Shown one piece after another: positions 48,094 through 57,173 of a stretch of DNA of 64,000 nt. The stretch covers positions 372,001 to 436,000 of the forward strand of contig NZ_VTZS01000001.1 of NCBI RefSeq assembly GCF_008367235.1. The letters run 5' to 3'. The notes beneath the pieces were generated by a model that had not been told where the DNA came from, searched no databases, and saw nothing but the letters and a program-made list of their open reading frames with translations. A program made the translations under genes and the position numbers. Position 1 is the stretch's first letter. Each line of letters starts with the position of its first letter. The stretch comes from Pareuzebyella sediminis (lineage in GTDB: Bacteria; Bacteroidota; Bacteroidia; Flavobacteriales; Flavobacteriaceae).

Positions 48094-51000
48094 TTAATAG
48101 TTTATAAATATCCATCCACGGATCACCTCGGAACCGTCGCCAAGGTCGATGACGTATAAATAGGAACCAGACGGCAATTTCTCCCTATTCTCCTTGTAAA
48201 AGCCTTCCCAATCATTATTATAGGATTGCATTGCAAATACTTCATGCCCCCATCTATTATAGACCTTCACCACGTTATTGGGATAGTTGTCTATTCCTGG
48301 GATTACCCAAGCGTCGTTGTTTCCATCTCCATTTGGAGTGAAGGCTTGTGCCGGTACCAAAGTGGGCTCCTTATTAGTTGGAAAAGCGTCTACACTATCG
48401 GATATTCCATCCCCGTCATCATCAAGGTCGGCATTGTCGCCTATACCATCGCTATCTATATCCGAATCCTCACTTGGATCCAATGGGAATTTATCAGAAG
48501 CATCATTGATTCCATCATTATCATCATCTGCATCTGTATTATTGCCAATACCGTCATTATCCGAATCAAGGTGCTCGTTAGGGTTCCAAGGAAAGACATC
48601 CTCATCATCCATGACTCCATCATTGTCATCATCAGTATCTGCGTTGTCACCTGTACCATCTCCATCGCTATCTATGCTCTCATTGGAGTCGTCGGGGAAT
48701 GCATCGTCAACATCCGGAACACCGTCGTTGTCCCTATCTTCCGATTCCCCATATGGATAAAGATCTTCATTGTTTGGAATTCCATCCCCGTCGATATCGT
48801 CATCGGCATTGTCGCCGTTGCCATCTCCGTCGGTATCGGTATCCTCGTTCCCGTCCAGCGGGAAGGCATCCTCTGTATCGGGGGTACCATCGTTGTCGTC
48901 GTCGGTATCGGCATTGTCGCCGCTACCGTCTCCGTCGGTATCGGTATCCTCGTTCCCGTCCAGCGGGAAGGCATCCTCTGCATCCGGGGTACCATCGTTG
49001 TCGTCGTCGTCATCGGCATTGTCGCCGTTGCCATCTCCATCGGTATCGGTATCCTCGTTCCCGTCCAGCGGGAAGGCGTCCTCGGTATCGGGGGTACCAT
49101 CGTTGTCGTCGTCGTTATCGGCATTGTCACCGGTACCGTCTCCGTCGGTATCGGTATCCTCGTTCCCGTCCAGCGGGAAGGCGTCCTCGGTATCGGGGGT
49201 ACCGTCGTTGTCGTCGTCGTTATCGGCATTGTCACCGGTACCGTCTCCGTCGGTATCGGTATCCTCGTTCCCGTCCAGCGGGAATGCATCCTCTGTATCG
49301 GGGGTACCGTCGTTGTCGTCGTCGGTATCGGCATTGTCGCCCGTTCCGTCGCCATCCGTATCCGTATCCTCGTTCCCGTCCAGTGGGAAGGCGTCCTCGG
49401 TGTCCGGGGTACCGTCGTTGTCGTCGTCGGTATCGGCATTGTCGCCGGTACCGTCTCCGTCGGTATCGGTATCCTCGTTCCCGTCCAGTGGGAAGGCGTC
49501 CTCGGTATCCGGGGTACCATCGTTGTCGTCGTCGTTATCGGCATTGTCACCGGTACCGTCTCCGTCGGTATCGGTATCCTCGTTCCCGTCCAGTGGGAAG
49601 GCGTCCTCGGTATCCGGGGTACCATCGTTGTCGTCGTCGGTATCGGCATTGTCACCGGTACCGTCTCCGTCGGTATCGGTATCCTCGTTCCCGTCCAGCG
49701 GGAAGGCGTCCTCGGTATCCGGGGTACCATCGTTGTCGTCGTCGGTATCGGCATTGTCACCGGTACCGTCTCCGTCGGTATCAGTATCCTCGTTCCCGTC
49801 CAGCGGGAAGGCGTCCTCGGTATCGGGGGTACCGTCGTTGTCGTCGTCGGTATCGGCATTGTCGCCGGTACCGTCTCCGTCGGTATCGGTATCCTCGTTC
49901 CCGTCCAGCGGGAAGGCGTCCTCGGTATCGGGGGTACCATCGTTGTCGTCGTCGGTATCGGCATTGTCGCCCGTTCCGTCGCCATCCGTATCCGTATCCT
50001 CGGAATTATCCAACGGGAAGGCGTCCTCGGTGTCCGGGGTACCGTCGTTGTCGTCGTCCTCGTCGCATACGTTGCCCATGCCATCACTGTCCGTATCGGT
50101 CTGATCAGCGTTGGCCACGTTAAGACAGTTGTCAGAGGAATCATTTATTCCATCACCATCTTCATCTGTGTCATCTTGAATGGAGATCGTGAAACTCTTT
50201 TCGAAACTATTTCCCTCTGAATCAGTTGTCGAAATTCGTATTGCGTAGGATGTTTTAGTCTCATAGTCAAATATTTCACCTGACTCCAGATCACTTCCAT
50301 TTATAACAAAGGAAGCATTATCCGTATCTCCCGAACCTGATACAAAGGCATATGAATGTGTATCACCTACATCGGCATCCGTAGTACTAAATGACCCTAC
50401 TACCTGATTAACTGTATTATTTTCTTGAATTGAAGCTTGGGAAATTGAAATATCGGTCGGTGGATTACTAACGTTTAAAATTGGGTTAACCGTAAATTTA
50501 TAGTACAACCTACCAAACACGTTACCTGCTCCCCCATCTGTGGTTCCACTACTGGAACACTGCTTATATACACCTTGTAGACCGGTTCCCGAAGGATTGC
50601 CCGGGGCTTCTTTTAAAACAATATAATAGCTCACATTGCCCACCAACTCCAAATTGGAAGAAAAGGTAAACTGCACCTCGCTTGCCGGAGTATTCGCTGA
50701 CATGGTAATCGTCTCTGAAGTGCCTAGCAAAGAGTTAAATTTCACACCTGGACTGGCAGAAGCCGGATCATTATCCGTTTCATGTAGTTCAAGAAACAAA
50801 TCATAGTCATTATTAAGATCGGTATTGTCCAGTTTCAAGGTCACCGTATTTAAAATACCATTCTCAGTAGGGGTAAGTGTCTGCCATGCTCCTGACCATC
50901 CAGTAATGCAGTTACCAGTCGTTTCGGAAATTTCAGATTCTATGTAACTTGTGCCACTTTCATTGGTCAATTCAACATAAAAATCGTCAGCACCATTGGG

Positions 51001-52377
51001 TACAATTATCTCTACGGTTCCGGAGTCGATGACCGTATAAGTAGCATTCTGGCCTCCAATGGTGACACCGGAGGTTGTCAACAAATTAGACCCAGAGATT
51101 GTCACAGTTTCTCCATAAGCCGCTGTTTCAGGAGTAAATGAGTCCAGCACTGGGGGTGCTTCCTTAGTATGTAAATCCTCACTGATGGTTTCAGTGAACA
51201 CATCATCCACTCCATCAAAATATTCGGAAACAAAGTAAAAATCGTAATCTGTATAGGCAGATAGCCCAGTTAAATTAAAAATATGTTCTACATCTGCCTG
51301 CATAGCGGCATTTCCAGAAGAAATAAGCGTAACACCATCATAATCAGCACCTGCTTTTATTTGTGCTTCGGTTGGTGCATTGGCCCCGTCGGGAACCAAT
51401 ATCCAATAGCCCGTACCAGGTTCTACCGTCGTGGCTGCATAATCTGCAGAATTATAGGTAATGTTGTCAAATGCACCTATAGCGGCACTAGCAACCCTTG
51501 CTATAATCTCATCAATTTCGGGTAGGGTACCCGCACCATAATACCAAATCAGCTCATCACTTTCATTAACACCTAAATCATTAAACCGTACATAAAGAGC
51601 GTATGAACCGTCTCCGGTTTGAGTAATAACGTTGGTTTCAGGATTTTGATTGGTAGCATTGGAAAAACTGCAGCAATTATTAATTGTTGAATACGCTCTG
51701 TCAGAGTTGCTGAAAAATAAAATGGCTTCTTGCGAAGTAGAGATTTTGATGGCCTTGGCCTGCTCCGTCATAGCCGAGATGGCCACAAATTCTTCATCTA
51801 TCAAATTCCCCCGGGTTTTTGTAGGACCATCACTACCCCCCACAAAGTCATCTCTGGTACCTACCCAGAGCCGAACATTTGAGGCCGGTGACCCACTGAT
51901 ATTGGTAATTTTAACCTTTATCCCAATATAACCTTCAGGTTGCAAGAGTTCATAGGTGCTTTCAACCACGAACGCCTGGCCATTAATTAAGATGGTACCC
52001 GAAGTTCTTATTTGGCCATATCCATCTCCAGTGGTAGGGTTTGTTACCGTAAAATTGCTGTAATCAAAGGTTTGGCTACCTAATGCCGGGTTCTGTACCA
52101 GAGATCCGTTGATGTTCCAGTTGTTGGTTCCGTCACCACCAATACCCCATTGTATGTCCAAGGGATAAGCACTATATGTTAGCTTTCTGTACGTAGTTCC
52201 ATTATAGTAAAAAGGCTGTTCCATATTTCCAGCGGAATTAATGGAGTTTTGACTACCGTTACCTATTCTTAATCGATCATTGTTCAATATTTTATTGGTC
52301 TGTGCCAACAAATTGGTTGTATTTAGAAACAAGCCAAAAAGCAGAAGTATACCGGTTTTTATAAAGTTTGCTTTCAT
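48094..52377 (-). CDS. Giant T9SS type B adhesin with thrombospondin type 3 repeats
   Basis: This 1427-residue protein has a signal peptide (ILLLFGLFLNTTNLLAQ), a large N-terminal beta-rich part (to about 405), an IPT/TIG-like domain (about 408-475, LDSFTPETAAYGETVTISGSNL), and a cadherin-like domain (about 640-735). A calcium-binding type 3 repeat region with many DxDxDGxxD loops follows (about 740-1330), and the C-terminal 90 residues (AFTPNGDGNNDAW ... VYNRWGHEVF) are the type B sorting domain. About twelve repeats are nearly identical at the DNA level. The protein should be exported by T9SS and held at the surface, probably as a Ca2+-dependent adhesin. It is flanked by its PorP/SprF partner downstream and a secreted protein gene upstream, 4 bp apart. 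Confidence 0.93.
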   Translation of the reverse strand: MKANFIKTGILLLFGLFLNTTNLLAQTNKILNNDRLRIGNGSQNSINSAGNMEQPFYYNGTTYRKLTYSAYPLDIQWGIGGDGTNNWNINGSLVQNPALGSQTFDYSNFTVTNPTTGDGYGQIRTSGTILINGQAFVVESTYELLQPEGYIGIKVKITNISGSPASNVRLWVGTRDDFVGGSDGPTKTRGNLIDEEFVAISAMTEQAKAIKISTSQEAILFFSNSDRAYSTINNCCSFSNATNQNPETNVITQTGDGSYALYVRFNDLGVNESDELIWYYGAGTLPEIDEIIARVASAAIGAFDNITYNSADYAATTVEPGTGYWILVPDGANAPTEAQIKAGADYDGVTLISSGNAAMQADVEHIFNLTGLSAYTDYDFYFVSEYFDGVDDVFTETISEDLHTKEAPPVLDSFTPETAAYGETVTISGSNLLTTSGVTIGGQNATYTVIDSGTVEIIVPNGADDFYVELTNESGTSYIESEISETTGNCITGWSGAWQTLTPTENGILNTVTLKLDNTDLNNDYDLFLELHETDNDPASASPGVKFNSLLGTSETITMSANTPASEVQFTFSSNLELVGNVSYYIVLKEAPGNPSGTGLQGVYKQCSSSGTTDGGAGNVFGRLYYKFTVNPILNVSNPPTDISISQASIQENNTVNQVVGSFSTTDADVGDTHSYAFVSGSGDTDNASFVINGSDLESGEIFDYETKTSYAIRISTTDSEGNSFEKSFTISIQDDTDEDGDGINDSSDNCLNVANADQTDTDSDGMGNVCDEDDDNDGTPDTEDAFPLDNSEDTDTDGDGTGDNADTDDDNDGTPDTEDAFPLDGNEDTDTDGDGTGDNADTDDDNDGTPDTEDAFPLDGNEDTDTDGDGTGDNADTDDDNDGTPDTEDAFPLDGNEDTDTDGDGTGDNADTDDDNDGTPDTEDAFPLDGNEDTDTDGDGTGDNADNDDDNDGTPDTEDAFPLDGNEDTDTDGDGTGDNADTDDDNDGTPDTEDAFPLDGNEDTDTDGDGTGDNADTDDDNDGTPDTEDAFPLDGNEDTDTDGDGTGDNADNDDDNDGTPDTEDAFPLDGNEDTDTDGDGTGDNADNDDDNDGTPDTEDAFPLDGNEDTDTDGDGNGDNADDDDDNDGTPDAEDAFPLDGNEDTDTDGDGSGDNADTDDDNDGTPDTEDAFPLDGNEDTDTDGDGNGDNADDDIDGDGIPNNEDLYPYGESEDRDNDGVPDVDDAFPDDSNESIDSDGDGTGDNADTDDDNDGVMDDEDVFPWNPNEHLDSDNDGIGNNTDADDDNDGINDASDKFPLDPSEDSDIDSDGIGDNADLDDDGDGISDSVDAFPTNKEPTLVPAQAFTPNGDGNNDAWVIPGIDNYPNNVVKVYNRWGHEVFAMQSYNNDWEGFYKENREKLPSGSYLYVIDLGDGSEVIRGWIFINY
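48800..50070 (-). repeat. About twelve 105-bp tandem repeats within the adhesin gene
   Basis: Each unit encodes 35 residues of the form DxDDDNDGTPDTEDAFPLDGNEDTDTDGDGxGDNA. Copies differ mainly by synonymous changes and by Thr/Asn/Asp, Asn/Thr/Ser or Ala swaps. Because 105 is a multiple of three and the sequence lacks stops, long spurious frames exist on both strands. Copy number may vary between strains or be misassembled. Confidence 0.92.
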
Positions 52378-52381
52378 ATTT

Positions 52382-52825
52382 TTATAATTTGTTGGTTAAT
52401 ACCCAAGCCATATTTTGCTTGGTAAATTGAAATTCGGCATTGTAGTTATTATCAATACCTGCTTCTTTTCGAGAAAGGTATATTCTGACCAAGGCCTTGT
52501 CATCCCCTATATTCAATGTATGGATCTGAACCAGAGGAAAATTGCCAATACTTTCAATTTGATTCTTTTGTATGATTTCAATAGGGATACCCTGAATCGT
52601 AAAATGCTCTGGTAGGTCTAAAACAACACCATGATCTAGTAGATAAATTTTTGATACTTCATTTAGGGTTATTTCTGATTTGGTCCAGAGAATTTCATCC
52701 GAAATAGCTTTGGATAAAAGGTCTTGAGTGCTATTGGACCCATTGTTCTGTGCCATTAAATTCTGTATAAAGACAGTGAGCACTAGTGTAACGACGAATA
52801 AGGTTTTTTTTGGTTTTGAATTCAT
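52382..52825 (-). CDS. Small exported protein of unknown function, operon with the adhesin
   Basis: This 147-residue protein has a signal peptide (TLFVVTLVLTVFIQNLMAQ) and a mature part of about 120 residues with beta-strand periodicity and no Cys. I do not recognise the family. Its stop lies 4 bp before the adhesin ATG, and the order (this gene, adhesin, PorP/SprF) suggests co-expression, possibly as an accessory to adhesin export or folding. Confidence 0.7.
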   Translation of the reverse strand: MNSKPKKTLFVVTLVLTVFIQNLMAQNNGSNSTQDLLSKAISDEILWTKSEITLNEVSKIYLLDHGVVLDLPEHFTIQGIPIEIIQKNQIESIGNFPLVQIHTLNIGDDKALVRIYLSRKEAGIDNNYNAEFQFTKQNMAWVLTNKL

Positions 52826-53392
52826 GTGGTTAAGGAATTTAGGGATAGCCGATTCTGTGAACTATCGGCGTAAAATTAAACTTGGTCTTACTTTTTATTA
52901 TTTAATGCTTTCAATATCAATGGGTTAAAGCTCTTATTGGATTTTATTTTCACCTTATAAAATTTTTGAAATAGGCATAAGAAATCCTAGGCCCCCTATA
53001 TGGGACTTTTAAAATTTATGGTATCTGCATACCGGTAGCCACTAAATTTGCGGGATTATGGTATAGGGTTCGAGCTTACTATATCATATATTTTAATGTT
53101 GGTCCGGTTGATGTGTTTTAACAAATGAATTTTAAGCTTTTGTATGGATTGAAAACTTATGTCTCTCATATTTTGTAGGAAAACGCCACTATTATACCCT
53201 TATTACATTGTGTTTATGGTAGAATTGACATATATCAATTTTAAGTAATTTCTTACAAAATTAAATATGTAGCTTAGTAAAGGAGAAAGTGAAAAAATAA
53301 AAAATTAAATTATTGGTTGCCAGTATGTTACACCTTAAATAAAAATAAATTATCGGTAAAGTGTAATATTCTATCGATGAGTAGCGCAATTT
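52826..53392. other. Intergenic region upstream of the adhesin operon
   Basis: This 567-bp AT-rich stretch holds no gene I can support. It should contain the promoter of the adhesin operon (reading left) and the 3' end of the Crp-family gene (53393-53995). Confidence 0.6.
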
Positions 53393-53995
53393 TTAGTTAT
53401 CGCTATACTTTTTTAATAAACGGCTTAGTGTTTCAGGTCTCATGGCTAAAAAAGAGGCTAAATATTTCTTTGGAATGCGCTCGGCATATTCTATTTTGCT
53501 GTGTTCCATAAAATAATCGAGCCTATTTATTGCGGATGGAATTCTAGCCAATAAAACCCTTTGTTCAGAAAGCCTGTAATATTCTTCCAACATAATCCTG
53601 CTTATATGATTCATTTCTGAAAAATGCCCAAGACAGTATTTGTAATCCTTATAGTCCAAGTAATCACAGTAGGTATCTTCCAAACATTGAATATTCTCCA
53701 TGGCTGGCTTATTACTAAAAAAACCTGTGATTGACGTAAATATTTCATTTTCACTATCCATCCAAGTGGTTATTTCTTCTTTTCCGTTATAGAAATAACC
53801 TCTCACCAAGCCTTCTTTAATTAAATATAGCCTTTCACATTTTTCGCCAGCCTTAACGATCAATTCATTTTTTTGAAAGTGACAACTCTTTATATTTTTA
53901 CTTAGAAAAGACCTTAATTCTTTTCCCATAGGATAGATAGAGTTCAGAAAAATTATAATGTATAGGTTTTTTTCTGCTGAGGACGGTTCGGACAT
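53393..53995 (-). CDS. Second Crp/Fnr-family regulator
   Basis: This 200-residue protein has a cyclic-nucleotide-binding-like beta roll (KNELIVKAGEKCERLYLIKEGLVRGYF, about residues 43-69) and a C-terminal helix-turn-helix with KKYLASFLAMRPETLSRLLKK. It belongs to the large flavobacterial group of Crp-like proteins without the cAMP-binding residues. It differs clearly from the sulfur-island regulator: no clustered cysteines and a different recognition helix (RPETLSR). It is transcribed toward the adhesin operon and might control it; that is inference from position. Confidence 0.83.
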   Translation of the reverse strand: MSEPSSAEKNLYIIIFLNSIYPMGKELRSFLSKNIKSCHFQKNELIVKAGEKCERLYLIKEGLVRGYFYNGKEEITTWMDSENEIFTSITGFFSNKPAMENIQCLEDTYCDYLDYKDYKYCLGHFSEMNHISRIMLEEYYRLSEQRVLLARIPSAINRLDYFMEHSKIEYAERIPKKYLASFLAMRPETLSRLLKKYSDN

Positions 53996-54994
53996 TGAAA
54001 ATTGAATAATTGGTGTACATCAAAAATACACTAAACCCAAAGTAAAACAAGCAAATCTTTGAGGTATAAGACCAATTTCATACTAAAAAGTCAATTAAGA
54101 GGTCTACGAATTATGTTTGATGCATTGATCACTATTTCAATTTATATATAATATTCAAAAAATCACATCAGTTTATAGGTAATCATTAGGTTTTATAGCC
54201 AATACCCGAGACCACCATCAATTCTAAAAGTAATGTGGGTATTGGTTATTAGGCCCATATGGGTTACACTGAAGCAATTTAACATTTGAAAACTCAAGCA
54301 ATAACATTTGAAAACAATCTTAATCGATGCACAAGCCAATAATTCACCATACATGGATACATTAAAGCCTCTCTAAAAGTTTTTGAATTTCCTTTCTATC
54401 GAAGAGTACTTTTTGTATGCTTGCCAGAGCAGCTTACATTTTCAAAATAATCATTCTGTATTTTACTATCCTATGACATATAATTTCAAATAAATTTCAT
54501 GGACTTATATGCTTTAGGAATTGAAAAGGTTTTGAAGAAGTAGGTTGGTTCAATTCCCAAGGGATAAAGGGCAGGCCAAAGTATCGGCGACTCCCTAAAA
54601 TGACTTTCGGGCCCTTATCTTTCTGCTACTTCGAAAATTCCTGCGCTTGATTGAATCAGGATAAAGCTCAAGAAGTGCCAAAACTATGTGCTGCTTGAAG
54701 AGGCTGAAAACGGCCATTTGAAGGTGTATGAGAAGAACGCTTTTCGGGTTAGAAATCGCATCACTTTTTGGCATATATTTTATTTAAACAATTTTCCCGG
54801 TTTTTTGGGTGTTTGAGCGATAGATAAATGTAACAAGGCACAGTAGAATACCCAATGGAGATGTAAACCTTGAACTCCGAACAACTCTTTTTTTAGTCAA
54901 GTCGTGTTCCAAGGTAACCTCATTCACTACATCTAGCCATAAAAAAAGCGGTCTAGGGTGAACTAAACCGCTTGTCTTTAATGATTTAATAATG
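53996..54994. other. Roughly 1-kb region without a confident gene
   Basis: It holds no gene I can support. It contains a long inverted repeat at 54196-54248 (arms CCAATACCC and GGGTATTGG). Short stop-bounded frames with coding-like wording occur near 54650-54830 on the plus strand (reading LKKCQNYVLLEEAENGHLKV) and near 54360-54440 on the minus strand (reading LASIQKVLFDRKEIQKLLERL). These may be worn gene remnants. The right end carries the tRNA-Met terminator. Confidence 0.45.
54946..54973 (-). terminator. tRNA-Met terminator
   Basis: The arms AAGCGGTCTAG and CTAAACCGCTT form an 11-bp stem (one G-T type pair) with a T-run on the minus strand, just after the tRNA. Confidence 0.8.
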
Positions 54995-55068
54995 TAGCGA
55001 GAGGGAGACTTGAACTCCCGACCTCAGGGTTATGAATCCTGCGCTCTAACCGCCTGAGCTACCTCGCC
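54995..55068 (-). tRNA. tRNA-Met (CAT)
   Basis: A 74-nt minus-strand gene. The acceptor GGCGAGG pairs with TCTCGCT; D-stem GCTC/GAGC; anticodon loop TTCATAA gives anticodon CAT (nt 34-36); T-arm GGGAG TTCAAGT CTCCC; discriminator A. No CCA is encoded. The anticodon stem has one A-C mismatch. It could be the elongator or initiator type; the A-to-U acceptor features are not enough to decide. Confidence 0.93.
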
Positions 55069-55204
55069 ATGACATTTTTTAAAACGGCTGCAAATATAAA
55101 GTTTAATTTTTTGTCCATCAACATTAAGTGCGTAAAAATATTCCTCCTGTTTTATTTTTTTATCATAAGGAAATCTATATATTGCCCAGAGAAAATAGTA
55201 AAGA

Positions 55205-55588
55205 ATGAGCGATAAAATAAAATTTGAACTTGAATTTGTCATACAATCATCTCCCCAGTTATTGTATCAATATTTGTCAACTCCTTCGGGACTTTCGGAG
55301 TGGTTTGCCGATAATGTGAATTCTAGGGGTGAAATGTTCAGTTTTATTTGGGACGGATCAGAAGAAGAAGCTAAATTATTGAAACGAAAGAGTGATGAGT
55401 TTGTGAGGTTTGCTTGGGAAGAGAATGAAGACAACTCTTTTTTTGAAATGCGAATCATTGTGGATGAGATAACCAAGGATGTCTCTCTTTTTATTATTGA
55501 TTTTGCCGAAGACGATGAAATTGATGAAGCCAAAATGTTGTGGACAAACCAAGTATCGGATTTAAAACAGGTTTTGGGATCTAAATAA
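55205..55588 (+). CDS. START-like domain protein
   Basis: This 127-residue cytoplasmic protein matches the START-like family of Bacteroidota: FELEFVIQSSPQLLYQYLSTPSGLSEWFADNVN at the start, then a beta-rich cavity fold and the long final helix MLWTNQVSDLKQVLGSK. It is related to AHSA1-type SRPBCC proteins. The ligand is unknown. A hairpin terminator at 55617-55633 follows directly, ending right at the next gene's ATG. Confidence 0.88.
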   Translation: MSDKIKFELEFVIQSSPQLLYQYLSTPSGLSEWFADNVNSRGEMFSFIWDGSEEEAKLLKRKSDEFVRFAWEENEDNSFFEMRIIVDEITKDVSLFIIDFAEDDEIDEAKMLWTNQVSDLKQVLGSK

Positions 55589-55616
55589 ACAATTTCTGGC
55601 ATTAACCTTATCTTTG

Positions 55617-55640
55617 GCCTTATTTTATAAGGCTTTTTTT
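55617..55640 (+). terminator. Hairpin and T-run abutting the aminotransferase ATG
   Basis: A 7-bp stem (GCCTTAT, loop TTT, ATAAGGC) is followed by seven T and then directly by the ATG of the next gene at 55641. The next gene's start has no leader after the T-run. Confidence 0.7.
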
Positions 55641-56486
55641 ATGGTAAATCACGATGGAAACATCCTTCAGGAAGATAGTACCTTTCTAAATCACCAAAAT
55701 AGGGGGCTTCGATACGGTGATGCGTTGTTCGAAACCCTACGGGCAATCAACGGGAAGTTGATTTTTTGGGAGGACCATTACTTGAGGCTAATGGCTTCAA
55801 TGCGTATTCTGCGGATGGAAATACCCATGGATTTTACTATGGAGTTTCTCGAGGATCAAATACAACAGACCCTCGATGCCAATATTTCGGGGCAGACAGC
55901 CTCGCGAGTTCGCCTTTCTGTATTCAGAAAGATAGGGGGCTTGTATCTACCAAAGACCAATGATGTATCTTTTGTTATTGAGACTACTCCATTGAAGCAT
56001 TCGTTTTTTGTACTTAATGAAGGTTCTTATGAAGTAGAACTGTTCAAAGACTTTTATGTCGCCAGTGATATGCTCTCTAACCTAAAGACAAATAACAGGA
56101 TTATTAATATCGTAGGTAGCATCTTTGCGAAAGAAAACGAGTATCAAAACTGCCTGTTGTTGAACAATGCCAAAAGCGTTATCGAAGCCCTGAACGGTAA
56201 TATTTTCTTGGTAAAGGGGATGCATGTCAAGACACCGCCATTACAGGACGGCTGTATCGATGGGGTTATTAGAAGAAAGTTAATCGAACTTTTGGGTAAA
56301 TTGGACGATTATGAATTGGAAGAAGCATCTGTTTCTCCCTTTGAACTTCAAAAGGCAGATGAAATTTTTATCACCAATAGCATAGTAGGAATACAACCCA
56401 TAACAAAATATCGAAAGAAAACGTTCAACAAAGCAGTGGCAAGAGATTTATTGGGCAAACTCAATGCTGCCGCAAGATTTTCTTGA
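55641..56486 (+). CDS. Class IV aminotransferase (PabC/IlvE fold)
   Basis: This 281-residue PLP enzyme has NRGLRYGDALFETLRAINGK with the family YGDALFE motif, TNNRIINIVGSIFAKENEYQN, and ALNGNIFLVKG near the C-terminal half. It belongs to the fold-type IV family that includes 4-amino-4-deoxychorismate lyase and branched-chain aminotransferases. The length and start favour an aminodeoxychorismate lyase-like role; the exact substrate cannot be decided. The start (MVNHDGN) directly follows a terminator T-run, which is odd. Confidence 0.85.
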   Translation: MVNHDGNILQEDSTFLNHQNRGLRYGDALFETLRAINGKLIFWEDHYLRLMASMRILRMEIPMDFTMEFLEDQIQQTLDANISGQTASRVRLSVFRKIGGLYLPKTNDVSFVIETTPLKHSFFVLNEGSYEVELFKDFYVASDMLSNLKTNNRIINIVGSIFAKENEYQNCLLLNNAKSVIEALNGNIFLVKGMHVKTPPLQDGCIDGVIRRKLIELLGKLDDYELEEASVSPFELQKADEIFITNSIVGIQPITKYRKKTFNKAVARDLLGKLNAAARFS

Positions 56487-56498
56487 AAGAATGAACTA

Positions 56499-57059
56499 CT
56501 AATTAAGGCTAGGGTTTTCAGGGGAATTCGACCAGAGCAAATAATTCCCTCCGAGTTCGATCATTTTTTCTTTCCAAAAAGCTTCGGAAGATTTATGAAT
56601 GAGATCACTTTCATAGTCGTTCTTTACAACGACCCATGATTTTGAGGACAACTCTTGGTCGAGCTGTAAAGAGGACCATCCTGAATAACCGAGAAAAAAA
56701 CGTATATCTTGCTCTGAGATTATTTGCTTATTGATGAGATTGATAGTTTTATCAAAATCGCCTCCCCAATAGATACCGTCCGATATTTCTACGCTGTTGG
56801 CAATTAATTCAGGCACTTTATGAATAAAATAGAGGTTGTCTTGCTCCACCGGTCCACCATTGTATACCTGTAAGGGAATTTCGATTTCGGTCACAAGATC
56901 ACTTATGTTGTATTCCAAGGGTTTATTCAAGATAAAACCAACAGAGCCTTCTTCGTTGTGTTCGGCCAAAAGAACGACGGAGCGATTGAAAGAGACGTCG
57001 CCCGTTAAAGTCGGTTCCGCAATTAAAAGTTTGCCCTTTTTCGGTTTAAGGTCGACCAT
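56499..57059 (-). CDS. YqgE/AlgH family protein
   Basis: This 186-residue protein has the family motifs KGKLLIAEPTLTGDVSFNRSVVLLAEHNEEGSVGFILNKPL at the start, PVEQDNLYFIHK and RFFLGYSGWSSLQLDQEL (about residues 121-138). YqgE/AlgH proteins are widespread and of unclear function. The gene lies convergent to the aminotransferase, 12 bp apart, and 114 bp from HU. Confidence 0.92.
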   Translation of the reverse strand: MVDLKPKKGKLLIAEPTLTGDVSFNRSVVLLAEHNEEGSVGFILNKPLEYNISDLVTEIEIPLQVYNGGPVEQDNLYFIHKVPELIANSVEISDGIYWGGDFDKTINLINKQIISEQDIRFFLGYSGWSSLQLDQELSSKSWVVVKNDYESDLIHKSSEAFWKEKMIELGGNYLLWSNSPENPSLN

Positions 57060-57127
57060 GGCTAAGAATGTTAACTAAATCTAAAATAAGACAATTCTTA
57101 TAAAAACCAAGTATCATTCATAAAAAA

Positions 57128-57150
57128 AGCACCCGCTTTCGACGGGTGCT
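57128..57150 (-). terminator. Hairpin terminator of the HU gene
   Basis: A stem AGCACCCG/CGGGTGCT (57128-57135 and 57143-57150) is followed on the minus strand by a T-run (57122-57127), giving a strong intrinsic terminator after the HU gene. Confidence 0.85.
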
Positions 57151-57173
57151 CTAGATTATTATGTATCAATAAA

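Larger units (their letters stand above)
54905..55068 (-). repeat. Right copy of the direct repeat, with intact tRNA-Met
   Basis: Aligned with 46870-47022; see that entry. The intact tRNA and terminator show that this is the parental or functional copy. The two copies are about 8.0 kb apart. Confidence 0.85.

Noticed and set aside
48800-50070. The 105-bp array as a CRISPR
   Set aside because: Repeats are contiguous coding units without distinct spacers and lie inside one open reading frame.
48226-50220. Very long open frames on the plus strand and in another minus-strand frame over the adhesin repeats
   Set aside because: They arise because 105-bp repeats of GC-rich Asp/Gly/Thr codons lack stops in several frames. 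The translations are low-complexity (Val/Gly/Ile, Ser/Pro or Arg/Tyr rich) with no domain or signal.
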